Assembly: GCF_947242115.1 (NCBI RefSeq) | Contig: NC_074711.1 | Coordinates: forward strand, 9,914,434-9,978,433 | Length of the DNA: 64,000 nt | Reading direction: 5' to 3' | DNA from: Biomphalaria glabrata | Lineage: Eukaryota > Mollusca > Gastropoda > Planorbidae | Part shown: piece by piece, positions 21,177-34,229 of the stretch | How the letters are laid out: each line of letters starts with the position of its first letter | Numbering within the stretch: the first letter of the stretch is position 1 | Program-made: the position numbers and the translations under genes | Notes under the pieces: model-generated | Seen by the model: only the letters and a program-made list of their open reading frames with translations | Told to the model about the DNA's origin: nothing | Database searches by the model: none

Positions 21177-23419
21177 GATTAAAGGTATAATTTTTAGTCT
21201 GTAATTATAATCAGACTGTTACCTGTGTATGGAAGTGAGCACTTTAAAAAGAAAATGTGTGTTTTAACTTGCGCAGTAGGAAGTGAGATTCCATTTGTTA
21301 TTGTTTAAATACCAGAAACTCATAATTATTGAATGACCATTGCTGCCTACAGTTTTAGCCAATTAAAAAAAATAAAGTTAAGAATTTTTTAAATAATTTT
21401 ATCAAACTTTTAAAATAATTTTTTTTAACTAACTTAATGACTTGTGTGTGTTATGTTCTGCTTTTACAATTGAAGAAACTATTTGAACCTTGACCACTAG
21501 ACACAACTGGTTGATAGAAGAAGATTCAAATGGATATAGTAATAAAGATTTTATATTGAAAAAAATTGAAATGCTAAGAAGTGAATTATACATTGAGAAA
21601 CGATGAAACTCTAACACTAATATAAATGTCAAGAAAAAAATTCAAGGAATCAAAACTATTAATTAAATGTATTTATTATATTTATTGTACACATGTTATA
21701 TATAATAATTCAACATGCCGCCAAATGAACAGGAAAATGTAAATATTTCAAATACTATTATGTATGTACAGGTTCTATTCACACAATTTACAATATCATC
21801 TTACAATCATTTGTTGTCAACAGATTGTCAGAGATGAGGCTTATTTATTGTAATGTTTATCACTGAACTTCATTCACTGTATAATCATGAACATTTCTTT
21901 CAGTTGTTTGCAAAATGAACTAACAATATTGTAAATATGCATCTCTAAATAGCATAACATTGTATTTATTGAAATTGTACTTATAAAGTCTGCAATGAGT
22001 TATAAGTTGTTATGTTCCTTTTCATTACACTCTGCTGAAAGCTAAGCTTGCCAGAGAGTCAGTATCAAGTTAATTTTGTCTACATGTTTTGTGGATATAA
22101 CTTAAGCTCTGAAAAATCTTTCCTTTGTTTATGGTTAAGGTCAGTGCAGAGTTAGGGAACTGTGTAGACAACAACTACTTGTAAATAAAATATGCTACTT
22201 AAAACATGAGTAAAATGTGTTCATCAGTCAAAAATTACATTTTGAAATTGTCTTTGTAAAAAGTTCATTGGTCAAATGATCCTGGTTTGTACATTGAGAA
22301 ATTTAACATCAACCATTAGAATATACACAATTACTATCTTCAATTCAAATCTAGAAAAAGACTCTTTGTTTTACTCAATGATAATTTATAATTTGTGAAT
22401 ATATTTTGAGAAATATAAATATATAGAAGTGATATAAACAAAGCAGCAACAAAAAAAAAACAGTAGGCCTAATATCATAAATATAAATGCTTGCTTTCAA
22501 TTTTATATTTTTTAAGATGAGAAAAAAGAAAAGATATAGATTTATTAGCTGAATCTAAAAAAAAAAAAAAAAGATTTTCAAACAATTTCCTCTGCATTGG
22601 GTTATGTGAAAATACATCATCTGTACATTAATTATTAAATGAATAATATTATATACATTGAGCAATTAAGTGACCTTATTAGTCTAACAGGCCACAATAT
22701 GTCATATTCAACAAGGCTTATTATACAATAAATATTAAGTGCTATGATTATTTACAATGGTGTATGTACAGAAGTTATAATACAGCCTGGCAGTCTTCTT
22801 ACTAGCCCTCAGCATTTAAACACACAACACATTTACCAATACTCTCTACCTTTTCAAACACATTCATACACATTTCACAAACACACACAGTAGGCCTACA
22901 ATATTCAACATTATTTTAAAGCATGTTCATAAGTTCTCATCCTAAAACAGTCATTCAATCACTTGCACTCACATTTCTTTTCCTGAAAACTCATTTATGA
23001 TAATAATTACTTTTGTACATATGTACATATTAACATGTCATATATTACACTTTATTTTTAGTTCATAAATCATTATGTTCTGCATTTATTACTTTCACAG
23101 ACACTTCACACATTGTAACTTTCTTGATGTTGAGTTAATTTTCACACAGTTAAAAATTTAACTATTTGATACCAACCAATTCTGTTTTTTTTTTCTTTGC
23201 TATTCAGGAAACTTTTGCTAATAGACTCAGAGATGTCTTAGAAATTGTGATAGAAGACTGTCTTTTTTTTTTGAAAATTAACATACAGCTTTACAAAATT
23301 GTTCTCAGCATCAAAGTTTTCTTGATGTTTAGCATGGTCTCTTTATTTGTTGATCATTTAACCCTGATGAGATGAAGCAATAGCTCTGGGAATCTGTGTA
23401 CATTTTGTTCAGGCTTGGA
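21177..23419 (-). other. Convergent 3' ends; probable long 3' UTR of the chitin-binding gene
   Basis: AT-rich, no coding frame worth reporting. On the plus strand AATAAA occurs near 21370, a possible poly(A) signal for Amt. On the minus strand several AATAAA-type signals lie near 21665-21685, a plausible end for the chitin-binding gene's transcript, whose last coding exon stops at 23420. That would give about 1.7 kb of 3' UTR; this is inference. Confidence 0.4.
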
Positions 23420-26400
23420 TTATGATAATTGATATGTCCTATCACTGAAAACAAACAAACAATAGAACTTAAACATACATTGACAATAATCTTATACACA
23501 TATGGTTTTACAATTAACAAATATATATATTTGAAAATAAAACCAAGTTTGATAACATTTTCGTCATAACATTTTGTCCTACAAATTTATAATTGTACAT
23601 ATAAGTATGAATAAAGATTAAGCCTACTTTTTTAAGTTGAATTTTCTCCCTTAATAAAAAAAAATTATTGAAAAGAAATTTTTTTTTTTTACCAATTTTA
23701 ATTGAATAGTTAACATTCTCAATCCTCCATTGATATGATTTTTAAACTAAAATTTTAGTAGCATAAGAAAATGTTTTTAAAAATGTATTTTATAAATTCT
23801 TTCTTGATTTTAAATAGTTAATATTTTTATGAAAAGCTAAAATTGAAGTATAATTTTGGTTTTATTACATGAGATGCCCAACCCCTAGACCCACAACCCC
23901 ACATAAGCTTTTACCAAGCTATGCTTAGAACTATGATTTAGTACACAGGAGTACTCAAAGCTCTTCAAAGTACACGAGTGCTCATTAAACATGAAAGTAC
24001 TCTGCATTAATTAAAAGTGCTAGAGTACTGATGCATTAAAAAAAACAAAAGATTATTGTATTCATTATTTATTATGTTATTACAGATTTCTTAAACTAGA
24101 CAGTTAATAAGGGTTTAATATGACCAGAACATTCACCAAATACTTTTGTAGCTCTTTATTCTATTTCTAGTTGAATAAATAAAGAAGAAAATAAATAACT
24201 GAAATCATCCTTTTGCAATTTTAATCTGTTGACCCTAAAATTATATTCCCACCATCTTTTGTTTCAGGCTTCATTGGCTCTAACAATTTTTCATGGGATA
24301 ATTCTTCTTTCCATTTTCATTTTGTCATTAAAAAAAAATTATTCTAAATTGCTTTTAACTTACCATCCCCACCATTTGTATCCACAGGGCGGACAAATAT
24401 TCTGTGGATAGTCACACTGTCCGGTGGCTGGGTTAAAGAAAAATCCCCCATCACTTGCGGTACAACGCCGTAGGCTAACAAACTCCTCATGATAGCATTC
24501 ATAGAAGAAACTGCATCCCCGAGATAGGGCTGGGTACCTGCCATCAGGTTTGTTGACACAGGTAGCTGCAAATCCACAAGGTGGCGGGGCATGCTCTGGC
24601 AAATCGCATCGACCTAAAAAAATATTTAATTTTAAAATTATTATGGGTATTCATGTCAATGCATAAAATAAAGTTTTCTTCTAGAGATAAATGTTACAAG
24701 TTTAGAGAGCTGGATACATAAATAAAATCATTCCTTTGAATAAAAAGAGAAAGAAATGAGTTTATAAAAACAGTGAACTAAGTTGAATATTTATTGCACC
24801 ATTTGGAATCATCTCATCACCCATATGAAAGTTATATTTAAGTTAAATGGTTTCTTTTTAGACATAAGTTTAATTATTGTAACATAATCTATTAACTGAC
24901 AATCTTAACAGAAAAATATATCCATTAAACTATTGCTGTCAAATGAACTGACCAGTGATAGCACTGAAGACAGTTCCAGCAGAACAAGTGCCATTGGTCA
25001 ACATGACCCCTCTCTGGCACTCGACAAAGTTGTGACATCCTGTGGCCTGGTCAGGGTAAACACCAGTTGGAAGTGACTCACAAGGACTGGGCTGTTAGAA
25101 AAAATGATTCAAATGTTATAACATGTTTTGTAAATTTTCAGTGTACTTTCACATTGTAAATTTTAATGCAAAAACCCATTGTACAAGCTCCTAACTAAAT
25201 TCCTTCTCTCTCCTCCTCTCTCAAGTATGACTTTTCTCTCATACTTATTAAATACAATACTTCTTAAAAATAAATTACTTGCATTATAAACCTGAACATT
25301 TCATTTCTACTATAAAATTGATTGTTTTTAATAAAGATTTTTAATTCAAAAACAAACATCTGCAAACTTTAAAAATATTCTCTCCAGTGTTGAACTAGCC
25401 CTTATATCTAATATGCACTGACATGGTATAAATATTGTAAAAATGAATGATTGTATTTTTACATTTTCTTGTTATCATTTCCTATTATTTAACCTTTATT
25501 AAGTCATTTCTTAGTTCAATTAAAACTTTTACATAATTGCCAGAATAAAATTGCTCTTGTAAAGTGAAAATTGGACTTCATTGCCTTTTCATCTACCTAG
25601 AAAGTGAGATAATAGTTTTACCTGAAGGCCGCATGGTCTGACAGTCTGTTCTGCTGAGAGCACACATTTCTGAGTCAGTGGGTCAAAGATGCCGAGGTCA
25701 CAGATGTTGTACTGCTGGAAGGCTCCATCCTTACACTCAAAGTAGTGGGTGCATCGCCCGTAAGGGTCAGCATAGTAGCCATCAAGCTTACCACCACAGA
25801 GTGGAGACTGACCTTCACCACATGGCTTACTGGCAACACTGAAACAAATCAACCAATTCTCTATTTACCCCAAGTTGTATATAGGTATTTGCATTATGTC
25901 ATGCACATTTTTCTCTATATAATATTGAACTGTATAGTTCTAGGCTTAACTATATATAAATTATGGCTTTTATATAAATTATGGATTTTATATAGCGCTA
26001 CTTTCATGCTTATAGCAGTGGGAGGGAGGGGGTTGGGTTTTGTACCTCGAGCCCACTTCATAAATAGCCAAGTAAAGCCAAGTTTAACAAAGTTTTTTTA
26101 TTGATGTTCTTGTGGTTTCACATGATATAATCCTTATATGATAGTTAAGATTGTCAAAAAACTATGAAAGTATTTTAAAGAAAGAATCCAAGCCTATTTC
26201 TATTTTTGTACCAAAGCTTCCTCTAAAATGTAGAGAGGGAGTAATTGTGATTGAAAAAATATCTTTGATATTTAAAAGGTTGTAGTTGAAAACTATATAG
26301 TAATATTCAAAAGGTTACAATTTCAACTACTTATTGTATGTTGGTGATGAAGTCGTTTGTTACCTGAAAGGTTGGCATGAAGGAATGACTGGATCAAACA

Positions 26401-29400
26401 CACTGCCTGGGGGACACTCATCATAACCTCTAAACTTGCCTAAGGCACAACGGAAAAATATGGCACATCGTCCTTGTTCGTCAGGGTAGTACCCATCAGG
26501 GCGATGACTGCAGTCTGGTAGAAACCCACCATGCTCTTTTGGTACCTAGTGATCAGAGACATTTTACAATCAGCCACACTCTTTTACATTCTAACTTATA
26601 TTTCATATCAAGTTAATGACACAGAACTGTCAAACACATTGAAATAATGTAGAATATTAACAGGTTCTTGTGATTAGACTGTGTATTGGCAAAGCTTTTG
26701 CATTCAAAGTAACATTAAGTATTTTTTAGAACATTTTTAATTTCACCTAGCTCCAAATCAACAAAGGAAAGTAATAATGGTTGATCATTGTGCAAGTCAC
26801 AAATCACCAATTGCCTATAGCTATTTCCCATAGATACATATGAACTATAAATCATGCGTTCATTGGACAGTTGATTCTCAAGGATAACCTATAAATAGGT
26901 AAGATGTTGATATAAAAATTAAGATGCCAATGAAACTAATAAAAATTTATCTTTTGATTACTTTTTTACTTAATAAATTTTTTAGAGTAAGAAGGTCATT
27001 ATTTATGTGAATGTTTCTGTTGCATTGTCTTTATACGAGAAAATAGTCTTTGTAATCACAATCAATTTCCATAAGGATCATTAAAGCAGTCTTAGTCTTA
27101 TTAGTAGCCAATATGTTCTCTGCTGGATCATTGAATAATGAAAATAGATAAATGATAAATGTGTTAAGGGACAATGTATTCAGGCAACAATTATTCTATT
27201 AGATCTAGATTGATCTCTTTTAAGCAAGTTGGGATTGAACACCTCAGGCTTTCAAATTTGAACAGGAAAACACTGATCTTATTTTTTAAAATTACAGTCA
27301 TTACTTCAAATAAAACAGACAACCCACAAGGACTAAGAGGTTAGTCTATCTTAGTATCTAGATCTAGATACCTTTTTAGCTTGGCGACCCTTATAAGATT
27401 CTCCACTAGGCGCGATCCCCAACCGTAAAATTTATTTCGTTCATAGATAGACCTAGGTAGAGCCTAATTGTGATTTTGCTAATGTTATAAAATCATAATC
27501 ATATTTTAAATGTATAGATCTAGATCTATATCCAACATATATGATGTATTGGCATAGCAAAAGCTTTATTTGATTGTATTTATTAATGTAAAAAAATTTG
27601 TGCTAAAAAAAATTTTGTAATTATTTTTTTTTAATTTGTACCCTTTATGGTACAAATGTGCTTGTTACAACACTTAAGTAATTGTATGACCAAATAAAAA
27701 ACTTTCAAAGAAAAATAAACAAAAAATTAAATTTCTAATTGTCTTAGGTGACCCCTGGCATTAAAGGGTCATGACCCGCAGGGTTGAGAACCCCTGATCT
27801 AGAATCTAATAATATAGATATAGATCTATCTAGACTAGATGTAGTAAAATAATTCTAGACTAATGTCTAACTTCAAAAAAAATATGTGACAATATCATAC
27901 TCATGTCACATGTGAATGTGATAGACTAGATCTTGGAATCTTGCTAGTAGATCTAGTTATTTAATTTAGTCTGCTAAGTAATTTACTAATTAATAAGACT
28001 AAGAGGCAGATTTAATACAAGCTTTGTATTTACCTCAAATAAAGTAACGCAGTCCATCGCCTCTGGGGAGAAGATTGGCGTTGGTGGGATACACTCGTCA
28101 AGGGCGATGTTCCTCTGCAGGTAGCAGGTGACAAACAGGGGCGTCCATTTGTCTTCGTGGACAGGGTACACACCGTTGTCACGACCTCGGCATCTCCCGA
28201 ACCTGTTGTGGCAAGGAACACAACTCTCACTACGACACTGCTGCCTGGTTGAGTATTCGCCTGGAATCGAGAAAAAAAAGACTCCAATGAGTACGTTTTC
28301 AAACCTAATAAATTTATGCTTATAAAACAGAATAATCGATTACTTGATAATACTCACATTGTTCAACGGGCTCAAATCGAGACTTGCACTGCACATTGAT
28401 GAATTCTCGGCAAGTATTGGTGACGTCATCAAACAGCTGCGGGAAGCGGCACTCCCAGACAAAAGGGCCCGCACTTCTGACGCGGAACGGTTTCAGAATG
28501 ATGAAGCCCTCGCGGGTGTCTTGGCTCTGGTCCTCAAATATCTCTTCGGGGAAGACCTCGTCAACACTGGATAAACTGCAGTTGTAGTACCAGTGGCAGT
28601 TGGTTGGGTGAGGAAGTAGTGACTCAGGATGGTGTAGACAAGGATGACCTTTTGTTTGAGTAAAACAAAAGAAAATATGATTGCACTATAAATGAAAAAC
28701 AACATTTTGTGAAACATTGGTCTGCGTTTAGACACGCTTTTTATTTTCGCTAAGCTACTGAAGTAACTTTTTGTTTATTAACAAGTTTTGAGCGATCCTT
28801 CAGAAATGAAGATAATTTCATCCTTACTTGCTTGACATAGGACAGAGTTCAAACTAGTGGGCATCGTTATGACAGTCCGAAGCGCTTACCACTCCACCAA
28901 GCAGCAGGTGAAGTAGTATTTTTAACATTGAAACCACTAAAAATATTTTAACTATGCATATCAATGGGAAAATAATTGTAAAAAATTAATAAACCTGCCA
29001 ACTCCAATGAAGTTAAACGGTGAAGTTAAATGTCAAGTTTTGATCTTCAAAACAACATTCTGACATGTTGATACAGTTGAAGGCCCAAAGTATCGAAGTT
29101 AAATGTTTACGTCCACTACGATAATCGCCATATTAAACAAAATTAAATTGTTGTTTGTAAGCGTCAATGTATACACTAAAGCAATAACTGTTTATTTTAT
29201 TGGCTAAACTTGTTTACCCGTCTTACCTAGAACATTAAAAATTTTACAGAATTCTGGAAATCAAATTGGCAAGAAATCCTATTTGCTGCGGCGCTATAAG
29301 AAAAACTAATTAGCAAGAAAAATCAACTCTTTCCTTACAACAGTAATGATAACTATTTAGAAATTCTTACCTGATGAAATGCCCAGCGAATTTAATTTCT

Positions 29401-30307
29401 GCTCAATGGAATTGGTAACTGAGACTACTTCTTGTCTGCTTTTTATTCGTTCAGCTGTTGGACTGGGCCTTCTTGACGTCATAGGCTTTTGCGTTGTCGT
29501 CACGGGTATTCTTGTTGACGTAATCAATTTGCGTGTTGACGTAGTTATTTTACGTGTTACGGATGTGGGCCGCTGGGAGGTTGATGTGGGTGTGATTTTT
29601 TGAGTTAGGGCTATAGTCGACGGTGTGTATCTCCTGGCGTGTGGGCGTGGTTCTGTCTTCAAAGTTGACTGAATATGCTCTCGTCTCTGAAGTGATGGCC
29701 AAAGTTTCAGTGGTTTGGTCACTTGAGTTGGTCTTTTAGTCGTCACTTGGGCATGAGAGGTGCCCAAGCGTTTCACCAGATTGTTTTGCATCTCTGGTAT
29801 ATTTCTGTATATTGGTTTGGCTTGGACCATTGGTTGGCTTCTCTGGACAACCTTCGCTTCCTCTGTAGGCAGCTGCTTTACCGCTATGATCGTTTCCCCG
29901 CCTTGCTGCTTTGTAGGAGGAATCTGTTGATTGATCCTATCTTTCACGTTGTAGCCAGCCGTCTGAGAAACTAGGTTCCTTTCTGTGACCTCCATTGGAG
30001 AATCTCCGACGGCCACTCTGTTGCAGTCATCCCACCTGGAGAACTCTGGTACGCAGTTCAGTGCCGTGTTACTCCAAACCTGACCCCGGGGACAAGCAGG
30101 CATGGACATTGGCTGACCAAAGTGGCATATGTAATACTGTTCGCAGTAATTGGCATCTCTGACCCAGTGTATAGCGTGGAAATCCACGCAGGGAAACACG
30201 GGCTGTCGCTGGCATGAGCAACCCTCAAAAATCATCACAATAACAAAAATCTGGACCGTCATCTTCATATATATATTATTAAGCCTGAGATTTGTCATGG
30301 TGAACAT
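23420..30307 (-). CDS. Secreted multi-domain chitin-binding protein (CBM14/peritrophin-A)
   Basis: Exons in transcript order: 30307-29371, 28648-28358, 28260-28034, 26545-26364, 25838-25622, 25091-24953, 24613-24364, 23444-23420. Junctions are AG/GT and all phases agree, giving 755 residues. The start is either residue 1 or Met14, which begins MKMTVQIFVIVMIFEGCSC, a good signal peptide. A first Cys-rich domain spans residues 40-85 (CEQYYICHFGQP). A long Thr/Pro/Lys/Arg-rich linker runs to about 312. Further CBM14-type domains follow, roughly one per exon, with hallmarks such as DGYYPDEQGRCAIFFRC, DGYYADPYGRCTHYFEC and GVYPDQATGCHNFVEC. Such proteins bind chitin outside the cell (gut lining, shell or radula matrix); which of these applies is not visible. 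A TAA overlapping the exon-7 donor gives a possible shorter end. Confidence 0.9.
24360..24369 (-). promoter_or_regulatory. Splice donor overlapping an in-frame stop codon
   Basis: On the minus strand exon 7 ends GGGGATG and the intron starts GTAAGTT, a strong donor. Read without splicing, the same bases give TGG TAA, so a transcript that keeps the intron stops at once after WWGW. Splicing to the TTTGTTTTCAG acceptor at 23444 gives WWGC and seven more residues. Confidence 0.6.
25975..26050 (-). repeat. SINE family 2 3' fragment
   Basis: Plus-strand text TATATAGCGCTACTTTCATG then CTTATAGCAGTGGGAGGG is the reverse of the family 2 tail. It lies in the intron between the 26364-26545 and 25622-25838 exons. 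Confidence 0.55.
27370..27796. mobile_element. hAT-like MITE, one end eroded
   Basis: The 3' end reads GGGTCATGACCCGCAGGGTT then GAGAACCCCTG, the inverted form of a hAT terminus CAGGGGTTCTCAACC. The 5' side has GGCGACCCTTATAAGATTCT but no matching terminus. A related intact copy lies at 56.21-56.41 kb. It sits in the large intron of the chitin-binding gene. Confidence 0.6.
28800..28915 (-). repeat. tRNA-headed SINE, family 3 (partial)
   Basis: Plus-strand GAGTTCAAACTAGTGGGCAT, then ACAGTCCGAAGCGCTTACCA and CTCCACCAAGCAGC, is the reverse of a tRNA-like head and resembles 18.03-18.17 kb. It sits in the first intron of the chitin-binding gene. Confidence 0.45.
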
Positions 30308-30588
30308 GTTTTAACAATAGCAATCAATCGAAATAATAGCTATTTCTGCTTGGTGTCTTCTAGGTATTGCTAAAATTTAAAGCAAATGTTCACTACAGAA
30401 ACGAATAACACAAGTCTCAGAAACTTTCGGTTGGTATTGCTATTGAACAATCTACGAAGATGCACAAATCCTTTTTACTTCTGTCCGTAAAATGGTATTA
30501 TGATAGTTATTAAATGTCCAAGCTGTACACGTATTTTGAGTTTCTATTACACTTTGTTACTAGTGTTCAACTCGAAGATGTTATGAAT

Positions 30589-30780
30589 TTATGACTGGCT
30601 GAGGTCTGCGTCGTCCTTTTGAACTACGCGGAAGATGGTCACGTGAGTCGAAGCCCCTTCCCCGTCTCCCCATCCCCCCACAAGCTCGTCATCCAATTGC
30701 CAATCTGGCAAAAACATTTCTTTCATGTCAGGGTCCCCTTCATGTAATCGGTTTCTAATCCCTGAGAAATCTGGCCTCAT
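30589..30780 (-). CDS. Small acidic ORF, 63 codons, unrecognised
   Basis: Starts MRPDFSGIRNRLHEGDPDMK and ends with a stop after AKDDADLSQS-type acidic text (VVQKDDADLSQS). Local GC content is higher than the flanks. It lies about 280 bp upstream of the chitin-binding start on the same strand, so it could be an upstream ORF of that transcript, a separate small gene or a lost exon. No family recognised, and there is an in-frame stop shortly upstream, so no longer reading is possible without splicing. Confidence 0.25.
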   Translation of the reverse strand: MRPDFSGIRNRLHEGDPDMKEMFLPDWQLDDELVGGWGDGEGASTHVTIFRVVQKDDADLSQS

Positions 30781-30983
30781 ATTTGCTTTAGACCGCGCGA
30801 CGTCAACAAAGCTCTGTCGAGGCCATCACATTCCACTAGCCGTTGGTCAAAGACTGGCGCAGAGAAGGGGAGAGTAAAAGAACTAGAAAACTTAGCAATG
30901 TGTTAGACAAACAAAATGGTGGCCTTGTCCTTCTGGCTAAAGCACACGTGAACTTGAAATTCTTGGGCTGACCAGTAGTGACC

Positions 30984-31397
30984 ATGGCCCAGTCTTTGGC
31001 AGTCATAACTCTAATCATCGCGTCATTCACAGCTCACGATAAGTTTTGCATGGCCAGGCTAGGGGCAGGGGAGGGAGAAAAAAACAATCATAGGCTTATG
31101 AGCTGGCTTTTTGGTGGGCACTTTGACCTTACGCCTTGCAAAAGATATGTGGAAACTATGAAACTAATGCTTTGCAGCCTTGAAGACATGTCTTGTGACG
31201 TAAGATGTGGCTTCGTTTTGGACGAGGCTATCAAAGCATTTGGCCTTCACTTTGAGACTGCGAAACCAACAAGGTTGTCAAATCACAACCTGCAATATTT
31301 TTTGTTGTTTTCTTTTTTAATATTGCAAACAAGAAGACGCCTTTTATTCTGTGTGTTTTCAAGGAGAAATATGAAAATAATATTTGAATTTGTTTGA
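30984..31397 (+). CDS. Possible small secreted Cys-containing protein, unrecognised
   Basis: ATG at 30984 has a good context (GACCATGG). The N-terminus MAQSLAVITLIIASFTAHDK resembles a signal peptide. A hydrophilic part follows with CKRYVETMKLMLCSLEDMSC and DVRCGFVLDEAIKAFG, four cysteines in a predicted helical stretch. The last 40 residues are hydrophobic and basic and look like intron sequence, so the real end may be a splice site near 31270. It is divergent from the chitin-binding gene (starts 680 bp apart). An earlier in-frame ATG at 30978 exists. No family recognised; the coding call rests on composition only. Confidence 0.35.
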   Translation: MAQSLAVITLIIASFTAHDKFCMARLGAGEGEKNNHRLMSWLFGGHFDLTPCKRYVETMKLMLCSLEDMSCDVRCGFVLDEAIKAFGLHFETAKPTRLSNHNLQYFLLFSFLILQTRRRLLFCVFSRRNMKIIFEFV

Positions 31398-31399
31398 CT

Positions 31400-32150
31400 G
31401 TTTGGCTTGATACTTCTGTTCAAATAGGCGATGAAAGCAACTTTGCATGTATTTTAAATTTTGGCTACTAAACAATGTTTATATTTTTTAAGTCCTTAAA
31501 GTAGTAGTACATTTTGTACAAAAAGTGTAGTGGTCTGCAATTGAGAGTGTTCGCCTTTTAATATAGTCTATATAGTTCTAATACATTATGTGGTCAAGTG
31601 CATAGGCAGTCAACAAAGTAAATATAAAATTAGGACATAGATAAATCGTTAAGATAAAAGTTAATTAAAGAGAACCTTTGTGTTCAAGGTGGAAGGCCTA
31701 GTGTATAATATAAGATAATCTATAATTCTATTAAACAATATTGAAAGATATTAAAGTTAAGAAGAATACAAGATTTTGACTGTTTCTCAAATTTTAACCT
31801 GTAAACCAAAGAGAAACCACATATGCGCATACTTCATATTATACTTGCGTTTTCAAGTAATGTGACCAAATTTATTAAAAAAAAAAAACAAAAAAAAAAC
31901 AAACACTGTAGTTAACAGGTTAACATAAGCTGGCATTAACATGCGACAATCTTTTGTAAGTAGAACTTTGTAAAACTCCAATAATTTTAATAATAGTAGT
32001 AATTTTATATCGACTGCTGATTATTATGTTAAAGCTACATCAAATTAAAACCTAACAGGTTGTTACAAGAAAATAGTTCTATTGAGGGACTCTCAAATAA
32101 TAACTGTAATTGACCTCATTCATTCTAAAACCAATGGCTTTAATGCAGCG
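31400..32150. other. AT-rich intergenic stretch, nothing recognised
   Basis: No ORF, RNA gene or repeat landmark recognised on either strand. Confidence 0.5.
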
Positions 32151-32370
32151 ATTCCTCGATACTAGAGTATGATATGGAAAAAATATGTAGGTCTGGAATA
32201 CCCAGAAAGACACGAAGATAAATGCACATTTCTTTGTATTATACAAACAGTGTGCTTATTCCTTCCTGGTACCATTACAGGCAGAGCATGGAACGGATTG
32301 CCTGAATCAGCCAGAAAACTAATGACTTAGAATTTAAGTCTCTTAATAATATGTAAGACTACTTAATACA
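32150..32370 (+). mobile_element. LINE 3' fragment (family E), diverged
   Basis: Text such as CAGAAAGACACGAAGATAAA, a CATTTCTTTG block, and GAGCATGGAACGGATTGCCT matches the better copy at 60.24-60.60 kb (SERHKDEGTFLVPYARTNLY, AIRAWNGLPE). It is frame-broken and short. Confidence 0.6.
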
Positions 32371-33329
32371 ATGATACAAGTATGAGGTAATAGTCTTCTT
32401 GCTATGGGGTGTGTGTGTGTGTTTCCTAGGTAACGGCGAGGTGAGGTTAAGCGATCGGTTGGTGACTGTGCAGTGACGAAATACGAGATGACCTGTCATA
32501 ATTTATGTTCAGGACGGCAGACGATCTAAAAACATGAAAGAGCGAAGACATGCTTTTTTTTGTAATTTCTGTTTTTTTTTAAATATCATTTCATATTATT
32601 ATTACTAGATTTACATTTCATTTGAAGTTGAATCTTGTGTCTATTGTAGTAATAGTTATGTGTGTTATCTATTCACAACAGAGGTCTGTTAAAGCTATTT
32701 AAAGTCTATTTATTGAAACTATTATACACCTACATCGGTTTAGTTGTACAACTTGTACTTGCTGTTTTGAGCTACAAACCAACGACGGACCACAACACCA
32801 CTGTAACTTATAATTTATTATAAGAAATTTGTAAGATAATAATATTTAAGCATGAACGGGTACTACCAAAAAAGGCTTTGCTATCAGTTTTCTTTTTAAA
32901 TATAATAAAATTGCATATTTTTCCAAAGTTGTTAGCTTATTTAGACAACAACATTAACACAGAGACCAGGTACTTGCACTTTCCTTGCCATAGCAGACAG
33001 TAACCTTGGAATAAACTGCACTTTCATTGGTCGCTTCAGACTGCACTTAAGTGTCATGACCTGCTATCAACTAAATACTCATCACAAGACAAGCCAAACG
33101 ATCTCGCACGAATTCACCTCAGGTCTTAATAAAAAAAAAGTATCGTTGTCAAGTTCAAAGGTTGCGACTTGTAAACTCACATCTGAAGTCCGAGCTAATT
33201 TTCTTATTTGATTGTTAAATAATGTTTTTGCATAACGCACAGCGGCGCGATGAAATGATACAATGATGACAAGAGAAGGGCATTGTCCGAAGCACGCTTA
33301 GATTTGCATGTCCGCTGATGTATCAAAAC

Positions 33330-33770
33330 ATTTGCTGAAGAAGTGAAGCCATCAAGTGCGCTCTGCTAGTTCTTCAGCTTCTCCCAGACACCGAACTTGC
33401 CCCGAGTGACTTGCTGGACAACAGAGACGTGAAGGAAGGACTTTGTTTCGTTGTACTAGCCAGGGGTCAAGATCGAGCTGTCAGTTTAATTATCATTATC
33501 ATAACAAATCTGCCGTAGAACTGGACATGCGCGGGGAAATTCTGCCGGGGGTCCATCAGGTGAACATACACAGCCGCGTTGCTGAGTATATTAACATTAG
33601 TCGGAGAGAGGTCCTTGTTAAACTCACTCGCACCGAACTACCGATGGCATTGGAAAATAGAGTGTCGAAATACAAACAGTGATTTGAGTGTGGTCAACAA
33701 CAAAATCACCACGGACAGGAGGATTAGCACGTAGAAGACGGGATTTGGACACTAGCGCTAATGAGGAAAA
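33330..33770 (+). other. GC-richer block with a 79-codon frame, unrecognised
   Basis: The surroundings are AT-rich but this block is not. A + strand frame (33443-33682) includes LDMRGEILPGVHQVNIHSRV and REVLVKLTRTELPMALENRV, which looks coding-like but matches nothing I know. It could be an exon, a 5' UTR region or an old element. No clear splice sites chosen. Confidence 0.25.
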
Positions 33771-34229
33771 GTAGTTATCATTTGAAGCTTAGGAAGAACA
33801 TTAATTATAGGCATTTTACATTAAGTCAGAGAATCTAATATTGTGTGCAGGTAAAATAAAAGTTAAGAAGTTTCCATTTCAGTAAGTTCGGAAAGCACTT
33901 TTATTTTAGAATTTTTGTAAAGTTAAATGATGCAATCTTTGTCATTGTGCTTTTATATTCGCTAACGGTATGGATCATATATATGTAAATGTTTCTTACA
34001 TGTGTCTGTGTTTGTGTGGTTGTTTTGATGTTTATTAAACAATATAATACTGTCATAAAATTTACATGTTAACTTTGAAGATAATCTAGCTGGTACTGAT
34101 ATAACTAATTCAAGCCTTTGGAAGAAAAGTTATAGAATATTTCTTGGTATAAAAATAAACTTAGTTTGTTAATTGTGAAATTGTTTTACACTTTTACAGG
34201 CAAACAAGACAAATCCTCTAATTGTTGGC

